A stretch of 43,463 nt of DNA from Methylococcales bacterium (GTDB lineage: Bacteria > Pseudomonadota > Gammaproteobacteria > Methylococcales > Methylomonadaceae). The position numbers and the translations under genes were made by a program. Of this stretch, positions 8,141-15,776 are shown in pieces (position 1 is the first letter of the stretch; every line of letters begins with the position of its first letter). The stretch spans positions 1-43,463 of the forward strand of contig JAURYI010000021.1 of assembly GCA_030654015.1 (NCBI GenBank), read 5' to 3'. The notes under the pieces are model-generated. The model had not been told where the DNA came from. It did not search any database and worked only from the letters and a program-made list of their open reading frames with translations.

Positions 8141-8461
8141 ATGAGTTTTGAAGACGATTTAGATGATCTGGAATCCGCCGAAGACTTTTTACAATACTTC
8201 GCAGTTCCTTACGAACCCAGCGTAGTTCATGTTAATCGTTTGCACATCCTGCAACGCTTCCATGATTATTTGCTGCAAGCCTCTGACACCATGCCAGACG
8301 ACGAACAGGCAAAACGCGCGGTGTACACCAAACTGCTGGAGCGCGCGTATCAGGATTTTGTCGAATCTGACGCGCAAACTGAAAAAGTATTTAAAGTGTT
8401 TAACATGGGCATAGGCGAACCTGAAACCGCTTTTGTGCCTTTAACTGACATCAAGTTATGA
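8141..8461 (+). CDS. nifW: Nitrogenase stabilising/protective protein NifW
   Basis: 106 residues. It shows the NifW pattern: an acidic helical N-terminus (DDLDDLESAEDFLQYFAVPY), then VVHVNRLHILQRFHDYL, and a helical second half. NifW associates with the MoFe protein and helps its maturation or oxygen tolerance. A GGAG box at 8129-8133 precedes the ATG. The stop overlaps the nifZ start (ATGA, 8458-8461), so nifW, nifZ and nifM form a coupled trio. Confidence 0.93.
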   Translation: MSFEDDLDDLESAEDFLQYFAVPYEPSVVHVNRLHILQRFHDYLLQASDTMPDDEQAKRAVYTKLLERAYQDFVESDAQTEKVFKVFNMGIGEPETAFVPLTDIKL

Positions 8462-8937
8462 AACCCGAACGCTTTGACGAAGGTCGTTTTGAATTTGGCG
8501 AAGACGTGCGCGTCACTCGCAATATTCGCAACGACGGCACTTACCCAGGAATGGAAGTCGGTGAGTTATTAATACGCCGTGGCAGTGTCGGCAACGTCGT
8601 CGAAGTCGGGACGTTTTTACAAGATCAGGTTATTTTTACCGTGCATTTTCTGCAACACGGGCGCATGGTCGGTTGTCGTTTAGAAGAATTATTGGGGCTG
8701 GATGAACCGTGGCAACCGAGTCGTTTTGAATTTCGCGATCAAGTGCGCTGTGCGATTAATCTTGGCGTACAAGGTAACATCTTAGTGCCGCAAGATACCC
8801 AAGGCGAGGTCGTCAAAGTCATCCGCGACACCGAACCTGTGTTGTATCACGTTTTATTTAGAGATCGCGTATTTCAAGTGCCAGAACCTGCATTAAATCC
8901 AGCTAATCCCGACACTTTTACTGAGCCAGAGTCATGA
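8458..8937 (+). CDS. nifZ: NifZ, P-cluster maturation factor
   Basis: 159 residues with two similar SH3-barrel halves. The first has FEFGEDVRVTRNIRNDGTYPG and RRGSVGNVVEVGTFLQDQ; the second starts at FEFRDQVRCAI. This two-part arrangement is typical of NifZ, which assists formation of the second P-cluster of the MoFe protein. It is coupled by four-base overlaps to nifW upstream and nifM downstream. No ligands are missing that I can see. Confidence 0.95.
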   Translation: MKPERFDEGRFEFGEDVRVTRNIRNDGTYPGMEVGELLIRRGSVGNVVEVGTFLQDQVIFTVHFLQHGRMVGCRLEELLGLDEPWQPSRFEFRDQVRCAINLGVQGNILVPQDTQGEVVKVIRDTEPVLYHVLFRDRVFQVPEPALNPANPDTFTEPES

Positions 8938-9761
8938 GTGAACCGTATATTTTGCTCAGAGCCGCCTTAGGGTTGTTTAAAAAAGCACCCACCGAATTGG
9001 GCGACGCTGAATTACAACAAGTGCAAAAACAAGCGCGTAACGAATTAGCGATTGAAAACCGCGTGTTAAATGCACCTGAAGCCACAGGCGTGATTATCAG
9101 CGAGGAAGAAGTTGCACACGCATACCAAGAAATTCAAGCGCGTTACGATGATGACAGCCATTTTTTAGCCGAGTTGGCGAAAAACGCGCTGGACGAAACC
9201 AGCTTACGCAGTGCGTTAGCGCGGCAATGCAAAGTCAATGCGGTATTGGATAGGGTGGGCAGTCGTACACCCAGCATTAATGACGTGGACATAGGCTTGT
9301 ATTATCACTTACACCCCGAAAAATTCGCCGTTCCCGAACGGCGCAGCGTCAGTCATATTTTTATCAGCATCAACGCCGACTATTCAGAAAATACTCATGA
9401 GGCGGCGTTGCAAAGAGCCAATGAACTGCACGCTAAACTGCTTAAAAAACCCTATAAATTTGCCGATTTGGCATTACGGCATTCCGAATGCCCGACTGCG
9501 TTACAAGGCGGTGAATTGGGTATCGTACCGCGTGGCACGTTGTATCCTGAACTGGATGCCGTGTTGTTCACCCTGAAAACAGGCGACATCAGCGCGGTCA
9601 TTGAATCAGAAATTGGTTTACATATTTTGCTTTGTAAACAGATACACAAAGCCGACACTCTGTCACTTGCCAAAGCCACACCTAAAATTCGGGCGTTAAT
9701 GGAAGAACGCGCCAGACAAAACTGTATCCGCGAGTGGTTAGCGGGTTTGCCTAAAGAATAA
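8934..9761 (+). CDS. nifM: NifM peptidyl-prolyl isomerase
   Basis: 275 residues. The N-terminal half is helical (a SurA-like N domain). The C-terminal half is a parvulin-type PpiC domain: RRSVSHIFISI, then FADLALRHSECPTALQGGELGIVPRG (seen as LALRHSECPTA and GGELGIVPRG) and AVIESEIGLHIL. NifM is needed for folding and activity of the Fe protein NifH. The start ATG overlaps nifZ. There is no signal peptide, in agreement with a cytoplasmic foldase. Confidence 0.94.
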   Translation: MSEPYILLRAALGLFKKAPTELGDAELQQVQKQARNELAIENRVLNAPEATGVIISEEEVAHAYQEIQARYDDDSHFLAELAKNALDETSLRSALARQCKVNAVLDRVGSRTPSINDVDIGLYYHLHPEKFAVPERRSVSHIFISINADYSENTHEAALQRANELHAKLLKKPYKFADLALRHSECPTALQGGELGIVPRGTLYPELDAVLFTLKTGDISAVIESEIGLHILLCKQIHKADTLSLAKATPKIRALMEERARQNCIREWLAGLPKE

Positions 9762-9788
9762 CATTTACCTCAATAACGGACGGTTCTC

Positions 9789-11060
9789 ATGACGACTAAC
9801 GATAGCAAACACTGCTCTTTTTGCGGCATCCCCCAATCGGCTAGTGTGCCTTTAATTGCAGGCGCGGAAGGTTATATTTGTGAAGCCTGCGTACTGCTTG
9901 CCAGTCAGGTAGTGACCAGTTGGAGCAAGAAAAAAGAACTGGTCGATATGCAGGGCGCGTTGCCTAAACCTGCAAAAATCAAGGCGCATTTGGATCAATA
10001 CATCATCGGTCAGCATCTGGCGAAAGAAATTCTGTCGGTCGCGGTGTATAACCACTACAAACGCCTGAAACATGAAAGCGGCGATGCAGGTTTAGGCGAA
10101 TTCGATCATGATATTGAAATCGGTAAATCCAATATTTTATTAATCGGCCCATCGGGAACGGGTAAAACTTTATTGGCCAGTACGCTTGCCAAAGTGGTCG
10201 GTGTGCCGTTTGTGGTTGCCGATGCCACGACTTTAACGCAAGCGGGTTATGTCGGCGATGACGTGGAAAATATTTTAGTGCGCTTGCTGGATGTCGCAGA
10301 AGGCAATATTTCCAAAGCGGAATGGGGCATCGTTTATCTGGATGAAGTGGATAAAATCGCCCGCAGTCCAGAACAGCAAACAGGCACGCGGGATGTTTCA
10401 GGCGAAGGCGTACAACAAGCGTTGTTACGGTTAGTAGAAGGTTCACAAGTCAAAGTATCAGCAAAGGGTGCGCGTAATAAAGACGGCGAAACCATCATGG
10501 ATACGCGCAATATTTTATTTATCGCAGGCGGCTCTTTTCCGGGGTTAGAAAAATACGTTGAAAAACGCCTAGTGCCGACCAATACCTCCATTGGTTTTCA
10601 TGCGGAGCGTAGCACGCCTGACAAACCGTCTTTAGAAGCCATGCTCAACGCCACGCAACCCAGCGATTTACGCAAATTCGGCTTGATTCCTGAATTTATC
10701 GGACGCTTTCCTATTCTCGCGCCCTTAGAGCCGTTGGACGTAGAGTCGCTGATTCAGATATTAACCGAGCCGAAAAACGCGCTGGTGAAACAATATCAAC
10801 AACTGTTTGCCTACGATGGCGTGATGCTGAATTTTGACCATGACGCGCTGATAGAAATTGCCCAAAAAGCCATCGAGCGCGAAACAGGAGCGCGCGGTTT
10901 ACGCAGCATACTGGAACATTTATTACGCAAAACCATGTTTGACATACCGTCGCGTGAGGACATCGAGCAGTGTACGGTGACCGCAGAAACCGTGCGCGGC
11001 GGTGATGTGGATTTGCTGTATAAAAACGCTGAAGCGCATAGGCAGCAAGCAGGTGAATAA
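9789..11060 (+). CDS. clpX: Nif-cluster ClpX-type AAA+ unfoldase
   Basis: 423 residues. The zinc-binding domain has C9, C12, C31 and C34. Walker A is GPSGTGKT (120-127), Walker B is VYLDEVDK (182-189), and the pore loop GYVGDD is intact (153-158). The last 50 residues carry the sensor-2 segment GARGLRS. It is probably a second, nif-linked ClpX paralogue, as in Azotobacter, where it is placed after nifM and is thought to take part in turnover of nif proteins such as NifB or NifEN. The partner protease ClpP is not encoded here. The start at 9789 is 27 bp after nifM. Confidence 0.92.
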   Translation: MTTNDSKHCSFCGIPQSASVPLIAGAEGYICEACVLLASQVVTSWSKKKELVDMQGALPKPAKIKAHLDQYIIGQHLAKEILSVAVYNHYKRLKHESGDAGLGEFDHDIEIGKSNILLIGPSGTGKTLLASTLAKVVGVPFVVADATTLTQAGYVGDDVENILVRLLDVAEGNISKAEWGIVYLDEVDKIARSPEQQTGTRDVSGEGVQQALLRLVEGSQVKVSAKGARNKDGETIMDTRNILFIAGGSFPGLEKYVEKRLVPTNTSIGFHAERSTPDKPSLEAMLNATQPSDLRKFGLIPEFIGRFPILAPLEPLDVESLIQILTEPKNALVKQYQQLFAYDGVMLNFDHDALIEIAQKAIERETGARGLRSILEHLLRKTMFDIPSREDIEQCTVTAETVRGGDVDLLYKNAEAHRQQAGE

Positions 11061-11067
11061 TTTAGCG

Positions 11068-11100
11068 AGACCTGCGAGGTTTTTAAAACCTCGCAGGTCT
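11068..11100. repeat. Palindromic repeat, family 1 copy b (clpX-grx)
   Basis: AGACCTGCGAGGTTTT, then its complement TAAAACCTCGCAGGTCT; 33 bp, identical to copy c at 11743-11775. It begins 8 bp after the clpX stop. Confidence 0.95.
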
Positions 11101-11141
11101 TTGTGGTAACGGTAAAAACTTTTATTCCAATGAGACACACC

Positions 11142-11738
11142 ATGACAACCGAAGAAAAAATTAAAAAACAACTCGCTGATAACGCCATTATTCTGTACAT
11201 GAAAGGCGTACCGACCAATCCTGAATGCGGATTTTCTGCTAAAACCGTCGGACTATTGAATGCTACCAATATTCCATTCGCCTACGTCAACGTATTAGCC
11301 GCACCGTTCATCCGCGAAAAATTACCGAAGATTTCCCATTGGCCAACTTTTCCACAATTATTCGTTAATGGTGAATTAGTCGGCGGTTGTGACATTGTGG
11401 AAGCGATGTCTAACGATGGCTCGTTATTGACCTTGCTAAAATCGACACAAAAAACTGACGGTTTGACTAATAACGATATTGAGCAATTAGTGAAACAAGG
11501 CATAGCGGACAGTCAGGTGTTTATTGAAGGCGCGGGTTGTGATTTCACCGTGACAGTGATTAGCGAACAATTCGCTGACTTGACCGCCGTTAAAAAACAG
11601 CAAATGGTCATGGCAACCTTAGCCGATGCCTTAGGCAGTGGTAAACTTCATGCCGTCAGTGTGCAGACTTACACGCCCGACGAATGGCAGGCGCGACCTG
11701 TGAATAGTGCGGGTGGTTTGTTGCAAATTGGCGTGTAA
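11142..11738 (+). CDS. Monothiol glutaredoxin fused to BolA-like domain
   Basis: 198 residues from the ATG at 11142. Residues 1-103 are a Grx4/Grx5-type monothiol glutaredoxin: ILYMKGVP, the active site CGFS (29-32), WPTFPQLFVNGELVGGCDI and a C-terminal helix. Residues 109-183 resemble BolA: IEQLVKQGIADSQVFIEGAG, then FADLTAVKKQQMVM and a LHAVSVQTYTPDEW ending. Grx4 and BolA proteins normally form a heterodimer that shares a [2Fe-2S] cluster; here they lie in one chain. In Azotobacter nif regions Grx5-nif is a separate single-domain protein. The upstream part of the frame (11103-11141) lacks family similarity, so I excluded it. Likely an Fe-S carrier or iron/redox sensor for nitrogenase. Confidence 0.82.
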   Translation: MTTEEKIKKQLADNAIILYMKGVPTNPECGFSAKTVGLLNATNIPFAYVNVLAAPFIREKLPKISHWPTFPQLFVNGELVGGCDIVEAMSNDGSLLTLLKSTQKTDGLTNNDIEQLVKQGIADSQVFIEGAGCDFTVTVISEQFADLTAVKKQQMVMATLADALGSGKLHAVSVQTYTPDEWQARPVNSAGGLLQIGV

Positions 11739-11742
11739 ACCA

Positions 11743-11775
11743 AGACCTGCGAGGTTTTTAAAACCTCGCAGGTCT
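11743..11775. repeat. Palindromic repeat, family 1 copy c (grx-rseC)
   Basis: The same 33-bp palindrome as at 11068-11100, starting 4 bp after the glutaredoxin-BolA stop. The two identical copies therefore bracket that gene. Confidence 0.95.
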
Positions 11776-11792
11776 CTGACAAGGAATCACAG

Positions 11793-12230
11793 ATGCTAGA
11801 AGAATCCGCCATTGTGGTAAAAATTGAACACGGTACAGTGTGGGTGGTCGGTACCCAAAGCAACGCCTGTGCGGCTTGTGCGCAACAAGCGGGATGCAGA
11901 TCTACTGCTCTAGCCAGCGTGTTGAAAAAAAAGCCTATACCCGTTGATAATGAACTGATGTTACAGATTGGCGATACGGTTATGGTTGCTGTAGATGAAA
12001 GCGTGTTACTACGCGCGGCGTTTCTCATGTACTTGTTACCCTTATGTGCATTATTTATCGGTGCGGGTATTACTGACAGTTTAATCAGCGATACCGCACC
12101 TTATGGGGATGTGTGGGTCGCAGTGGGTGCGCTGACAGGTCTTGCGCTGGCATTATTCATCATGCACACCATCCAAAAATACGCCTTTCTCAACTACTAC
12201 GCCCGCCCTGTGGTCGTTAAAAAATGCTGA
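11793..12230 (+). CDS. rseC: RseC/SoxR-reducing system family membrane protein
   Basis: 145 residues. The N-terminal cytoplasmic domain has the cysteine set of RseC (C26, C29, C35, in NACAACAQQAGC). Two membrane helices follow at about 74-95 and 106-127. RseC proteins work with Rsx/Rnf complexes, and a full rnf operon is present at 24156-29687, so this copy is probably the nif-linked partner of that complex. RBS AAGGAAT lies 12 bases before the ATG. Confidence 0.85.
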   Translation: MLEESAIVVKIEHGTVWVVGTQSNACAACAQQAGCRSTALASVLKKKPIPVDNELMLQIGDTVMVAVDESVLLRAAFLMYLLPLCALFIGAGITDSLISDTAPYGDVWVAVGALTGLALALFIMHTIQKYAFLNYYARPVVVKKC

Positions 12231-12233
12231 ATC

Positions 12234-12536
12234 ATGATGAACGTCTGGGCTATTGACAAGGACACACCGCTTAAAGTCCTGCTAATTGAATTAGTTCACC
12301 GTTACGGCGAAAACGCCATCATGCTCAACAGCGCGGAACAACATCAACAAGCCATCGAAATATTCACACCTGAGCATCCAAAACTACGCGCCTATATTTA
12401 CACTTTCGGGCAACAAGCGGGACGTTACGGCATAGATCTCAAATATCCCATCGCCACGCATAATATTGTTGGTGAACATGAAGAGCAGCGTTTGGAACAG
12501 ATAATCTCTATTCTGGAATCGCATTTGTTTTCTTAG
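12234..12536 (+). CDS. Conserved-looking nif-operon protein, unknown
   Basis: 100 residues, soluble and mixed alpha/beta, starting 3 bp after rseC; the start may be the ATG at 12234 or 12237. Notable segments are PLKVLLIELVHRYGENAIMLNS and YPIATHNIVGEHEEQRLEQI (seen in part). It has no cysteine and no membrane segment. As the last gene of the long iscA-to-rseC plus-strand array it probably belongs to the nif regulon. I do not recognise the family and assign no function. Confidence 0.6.
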   Translation: MMNVWAIDKDTPLKVLLIELVHRYGENAIMLNSAEQHQQAIEIFTPEHPKLRAYIYTFGQQAGRYGIDLKYPIATHNIVGEHEEQRLEQIISILESHLFS

Positions 12537-12614
12537 ATGTTACGTTTCTAGCAAAAACCCCAACATTTACAAATAGCTGATTGTTCTTGTTGGGCTTCAC
12601 AAACGCACCCTAAC

Positions 12615-12983
12615 CTACATAGCGACTGCCAGAATAACTGCCCCTGCTTTGAAGATTGCCGTAGCGGCTTGCCCTTCATGCAAACCTAAACTGTCAACAC
12701 TGTCATTAGTGACAGACACGGCGATTTGGTTACCGCCTGCGGTATCAATATCAATTTCTGAATTGACCGCACCCAGTTTAACTTGAGCCACTGTGCCTTT
12801 CAATTGATTACGCGCTGAAAATTTGTAACCGCCAAAATCAGTGACAATAATGATTTGCGGGGCTTTAACTAGGGCGATAACTTCAAGACCTGCTTTAATT
12901 GCCAATGTTTCCAGCGATTCTTTAGTAATGGCGGCAACAATGGTTTCACCGCCTTTTAAACTAATATGAACTTCCGCATTCAC
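12615..12983 (-). CDS. Mop-domain molybdate-binding protein (ModG-like), N-terminus shortened
   Basis: Two tandem Mop/TOBE domains that bind molybdate. The second (about residues 56-122) is complete: FSARNQLKGTVAQVKLGAVNSE, then VTNDSVDSLGL (quoted in part). The first begins abruptly at NAEVHISLKGGE, from a GTG start at 12983. Reading further upstream in frame gives IKLSNLIGA before a stop at 13023-13025, so the usual opening SARNxLxG is absent. The gene lies 18 bp after modC. Molybdate storage for FeMo-co synthesis is the expected role. The missing first strand may mean a real non-ATG start or loss by a small deletion at the modC junction. Confidence 0.8.
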   Translation of the reverse strand: MNAEVHISLKGGETIVAAITKESLETLAIKAGLEVIALVKAPQIIIVTDFGGYKFSARNQLKGTVAQVKLGAVNSEIDIDTAGGNQIAVSVTNDSVDSLGLHEGQAATAIFKAGAVILAVAM

Positions 12984-13000
12984 TGCACCGATAAGGTTGC

Positions 13001-14077
13001 TTAATTTAATATTGATGTGCCTTTAATCTGCACATAAACCATCATGCCAGTTTGCAAAGCCAACAACTGTGCTGATTTGCGGGTGATATGCGCTAACAGG
13101 GTCTGGCTACCCACTTGTAGACGCACCACACTCTGCCCTTCTTCATCGTCGATAATATCGCTGATGGTGGCAGGTAACACATTGAGGATGCTGGTTGCCT
13201 TTGAGACTTCAAGGGTAATGCTGACATCACGCGCATAAATTTGAATGCGTAATGCTGTGCCTAGCGCGGCATTAATCGCAGGTAAACTCAGTTCACCGCC
13301 TGCAAACGCCACGCGCGTCAGGTGATAAGCGGTTTCATGTTCAATAACCGTCACTTGCCACACACTGGCGGCTTGCCTGTCTTGGGCTTGCGGTAAGTCT
13401 ATACGGCTGAGCGTTTCGGATAACAAACCCGCCGCTTGTACTTTGCCATCCGCTAACAACACTAAATAATCCGCTAATTGCGCGACTTCTTGCTGTGAAT
13501 GGGTGACATACAACACGGGGATATTCAGTTCGCCATGTAAACGCGTCAGAAAGGGCAGAATTTCTTGTTTACGCTTGGCATCTAGCGAGGCGAGTGGTTC
13601 ATCCATCAATAATAGATCAGGATTTAATACTAAGGCGCGGGCAATGGCGACCCGTTGCCGTTCGCCGCCTGACAAGCGTTCTGGTAGCCGTGCCATTAAA
13701 TGCGCGATACCAAGTAGCTCAATCACTTGCTCAAACTGTGCGGTTTTTGCGTTCTGTCCGATGCGTGTTAAGCCATAACATAAATTATCCAGCACCGTTA
13801 AATGAGCGAATAAATTGGCTTCTTGAAATACATAACCCAGTGCGCGTTTATGCGTCGGTAAAAACAGCTTATTATCGCTGTCTTGCCATGTTGTGCCATT
13901 GATAGCTAAAAAGCCATGCGGCGCGTGTTGCAAGCCAGCGATGCAGCGTAATAGCGTGGTTTTGCCTGAGCCTGAATGCCCGAATAACACGGTAATACCA
14001 GAACTGGGCAAACGCAGGTCAACGTCTAAGGAAAACGCGCCGTAATCGAGTTTAAATTGGGCAATGATTTCAGTCAT
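13001..14077 (-). CDS. modC: Molybdate ABC transporter ATPase ModC
   Basis: 358 residues. Walker A GHSGSGKT (33-40), signature LSGGERQR (135-142), Walker B LLLMDE (155-160) and a C-terminal TOBE domain that ends with VYVQIKGTSI. It powers molybdate import with ModB. The ATG at 14077 follows GAGGAAGTTAA in the transcript, a good RBS. It lies downstream of modB with palindrome copy d in between. Confidence 0.95.
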   Translation of the reverse strand: MTEIIAQFKLDYGAFSLDVDLRLPSSGITVLFGHSGSGKTTLLRCIAGLQHAPHGFLAINGTTWQDSDNKLFLPTHKRALGYVFQEANLFAHLTVLDNLCYGLTRIGQNAKTAQFEQVIELLGIAHLMARLPERLSGGERQRVAIARALVLNPDLLLMDEPLASLDAKRKQEILPFLTRLHGELNIPVLYVTHSQQEVAQLADYLVLLADGKVQAAGLLSETLSRIDLPQAQDRQAASVWQVTVIEHETAYHLTRVAFAGGELSLPAINAALGTALRIQIYARDVSITLEVSKATSILNVLPATISDIIDDEEGQSVVRLQVGSQTLLAHITRKSAQLLALQTGMMVYVQIKGTSILN

Positions 14078-14091
14078 TTAACTTCCTCAAA

Positions 14092-14124
14092 AGACCTGCA
14101 AGGTTTTTAAAACCTCGCAGATCT
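14092..14124. repeat. Palindromic repeat, family 1 copy d (modB-modC)
   Basis: A diverged copy: AGACCTGCAAGG on one side and CCTCGCAGATCT on the other, so two changes break the perfect symmetry seen in the other copies. Independent mutations in each arm suggest it is an older insertion no longer under selection for pairing. Confidence 0.88.
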
Positions 14125-14130
14125 ACATTG

Positions 14131-14814
14131 TCATTTTAGCGGCGACACAGGATTGGTTTTAAGTGTGCTGTACATCAGCAATAACACCAAAAACGAAAAT
14201 ACCAATAAGCCACCCGCTAAACCATGCGCTTGGGGGTATTCGGAGGCTTCAACGTAATTATAAATCTGCACGGATACCACGCGGGTTCTTTCAGGAATAT
14301 TGCCGCCGACCATTAACACCACGCCAAATTCACCGACGGTATGGGTAAAACCTAAAATTGCCGCCGTTAAAAAGCCAGACCGTGATAACGGCATCACCAC
14401 GGTGAAAAAGGTATCCAATGGACTAGCGCGTAACGTTGCCGCCGCTTCTAACGGTGCATTACCGATAGCGGTGAATGCGGTTTGCAAGGGTTGCACCACA
14501 AATGGTAACGAATACAGTACGGAGGCGACCACTAAACCCGCAAAGGTAAACGGCAGTGTTCCCAGCCCTAATTCAGTAGTTAATTTCCCGACTGCACCGT
14601 TAGGCCCCATTAATACCAATAAATAAAAACCTAACACGGAAGGCGGCAACACTAAGGGTAATGCTACCAACGCATTGCAAATACTTTTGCCGCGAAACTC
14701 CGTACGCGCCAGCCACCAAGCCAAGGGCGTACCCAGCAACAATAAAATGCTGGTGGCAAGGCTGGCGACTTTAAGCGTTAGCCATATAGCAGCCATATCA
14801 GCGGCACTTAGCAT
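14131..14814 (-). CDS. modB: Molybdate ABC transporter permease ModB
   Basis: 227 residues with about five membrane helices. The inner-membrane permease loop characteristic of ModB/CysT is visible: [21 protein letters not shown] (EAA motif, here seen in part). It also has the N-terminal [23 protein letters not shown] segment (quoted in part) and [17 protein letters not shown]. It pairs with ModC in molybdate uptake. RBS GGTGATTT precedes the ATG at 14814. Confidence 0.95.
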   Translation of the reverse strand: MLSAADMAAIWLTLKVASLATSILLLLGTPLAWWLARTEFRGKSICNALVALPLVLPPSVLGFYLLVLMGPNGAVGKLTTELGLGTLPFTFAGLVVASVLYSLPFVVQPLQTAFTAIGNAPLEAAATLRASPLDTFFTVVMPLSRSGFLTAAILGFTHTVGEFGVVLMVGGNIPERTRVVSVQIYNYVEASEYPQAHGLAGGLLVFSFLVLLLMYSTLKTNPVSPLK

Positions 14815-14836
14815 AAATCACCAGATTTGATAGTGG

Positions 14837-14877
14837 TACGGAGTCAAAAATACGGAGTCAAAAATCATGATTTTTGA
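14837..14877. repeat. Tandem 14-bp duplication plus 20-bp palindrome (modA-modB gap)
   Basis: TACGGAGTCAAAAA occurs twice head-to-tail (14837-14850, 14851-14864). The second copy runs into the perfect palindrome TCAAAAATCATGATTTTTGA (14858-14877), which lies 11 bp after the modA stop on the minus strand. The palindrome may form a small hairpin in the mRNA. Confidence 0.85.
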
Positions 14878-14888
14878 TTGCATTGCAT

Positions 14889-15650
14889 CTAATTAGGTAA
14901 ACCATAACCATATTTACTGATAATGGCTTTTGCTTCAGGCGATTTTAAAAATTGCATCAACGCAATCGCAGCAGGATTAACTTCACCTATTTTCAATAAC
15001 ACCGCTTCTTGACGTAACGGCGTATAAAGATTTTCAGGAATTTGCCACGCTGAACCACTGGTTATCTTTCCGTTATCAATGACTTGTGACAGTGCAACAA
15101 AACCCAGTTCAGCATTACCCGTGCTGACAAATTGATAGGTTTGCGCGATATTTTCGCCTTGCACGAACAAGGGAGTTAATTTAGTCAGCAGGTTTTTACT
15201 TTTTAAGACCTCCATTGCCGCTGTGCCATAAGGCGCAAGTTTGGGATCAGCGAGTGCAATATGTTTAAAACCGCCTTTGCTGAGAATTTCCCCTTGATCG
15301 TCAACTAAGTTAGCCGTTGCCGACCACAACACTAATTTGCCGATAGCGTAAGTAAAATGACTGTCAGCAACCGCAAATCCAGAGTGTTCTAATTTAGCAG
15401 GTGCTTTATCGTCAGCCGATAAAAACACTTCAAACGGCGCACCGTTTTCTATTTGGGCAACAAATTTGCCCGATGAACCGAAGGATAGTTTTGCACTATG
15501 CCCCGTGGATTTTTCAAACAACTCGGCAACATCAGTCATTGGTTTAGTGAAATTAGCCGCCACCGCGACTATGGTGGTTTCGGCTTTGCTGATGATGCTG
15601 ATAGTCAGTAATGCGGTGACGGTTAGCAAACGAATGATTTTATTGAACAT
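14889..15650 (-). CDS. modA: Periplasmic molybdate-binding protein ModA
   Basis: 253 residues. A signal peptide (about 1-23, cleavage after SKA) is followed by the ModA start TTIVAVAANFTKPM and the ligand-site segments FGSSGKFVAQIENGAPFEVFLSAD (seen in part) and PKLAPYGTAA. It captures molybdate for ModBC. It stands between the porin gene and modB on the minus strand. An RBS GAGGTTACC lies just before the ATG. Confidence 0.95.
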   Translation of the reverse strand: MFNKIIRLLTVTALLTISIISKAETTIVAVAANFTKPMTDVAELFEKSTGHSAKLSFGSSGKFVAQIENGAPFEVFLSADDKAPAKLEHSGFAVADSHFTYAIGKLVLWSATANLVDDQGEILSKGGFKHIALADPKLAPYGTAAMEVLKSKNLLTKLTPLFVQGENIAQTYQFVSTGNAELGFVALSQVIDNGKITSGSAWQIPENLYTPLRQEAVLLKIGEVNPAAIALMQFLKSPEAKAIISKYGYGLPN

Positions 15651-15669
15651 GGTAACCTCTAAAATAAGT

Positions 15670-15769
15670 TCTCGTTCCCACGCGCGGCGTGGGAATGCCG
15701 TTTCAACGCGCCGCGTTGTAGACCGCAGCGCGGTCTGAATGAATTCCCACGCAGCGCGTGGGAACTAGG
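15670..15769. repeat. Compound palindrome repeat, family 2 (porin-modA)
   Basis: A 100-bp element of three nested hairpins: TTCCCACGCGCGGCGTGGGAA, then GACCGCAGCGCGGTC, then TTCCCACGCAGCGCGTGGGAA (first and last are 21-bp palindromic units, here named by their TTCCCACGC arms). A nearly identical full copy lies at 18055-18154, a shortened one at 7852-7925 and an inverted fragment at 32568-32596. It resembles a REP/BIME or MITE-like element. Confidence 0.92.
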
Positions 15770-15776
15770 AACTCTG

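Noticed and set aside
10003-10446. 147-residue antisense frame inside clpX
   Set aside because: Composition is that of a reverse-strand shadow, and clpX motifs are intact on the plus strand.
12537-12614. Bidirectional terminator between the 100-aa gene and the Mop gene
   Set aside because: Only a 6-bp CCCAAC/GTTGGG pairing with a long loop is visible; too weak to call.
14092-14124. Family 1 palindromes as rho-independent terminators
   Set aside because: They lie inside operons, lack a terminal T-tract, and are symmetrical on both strands.
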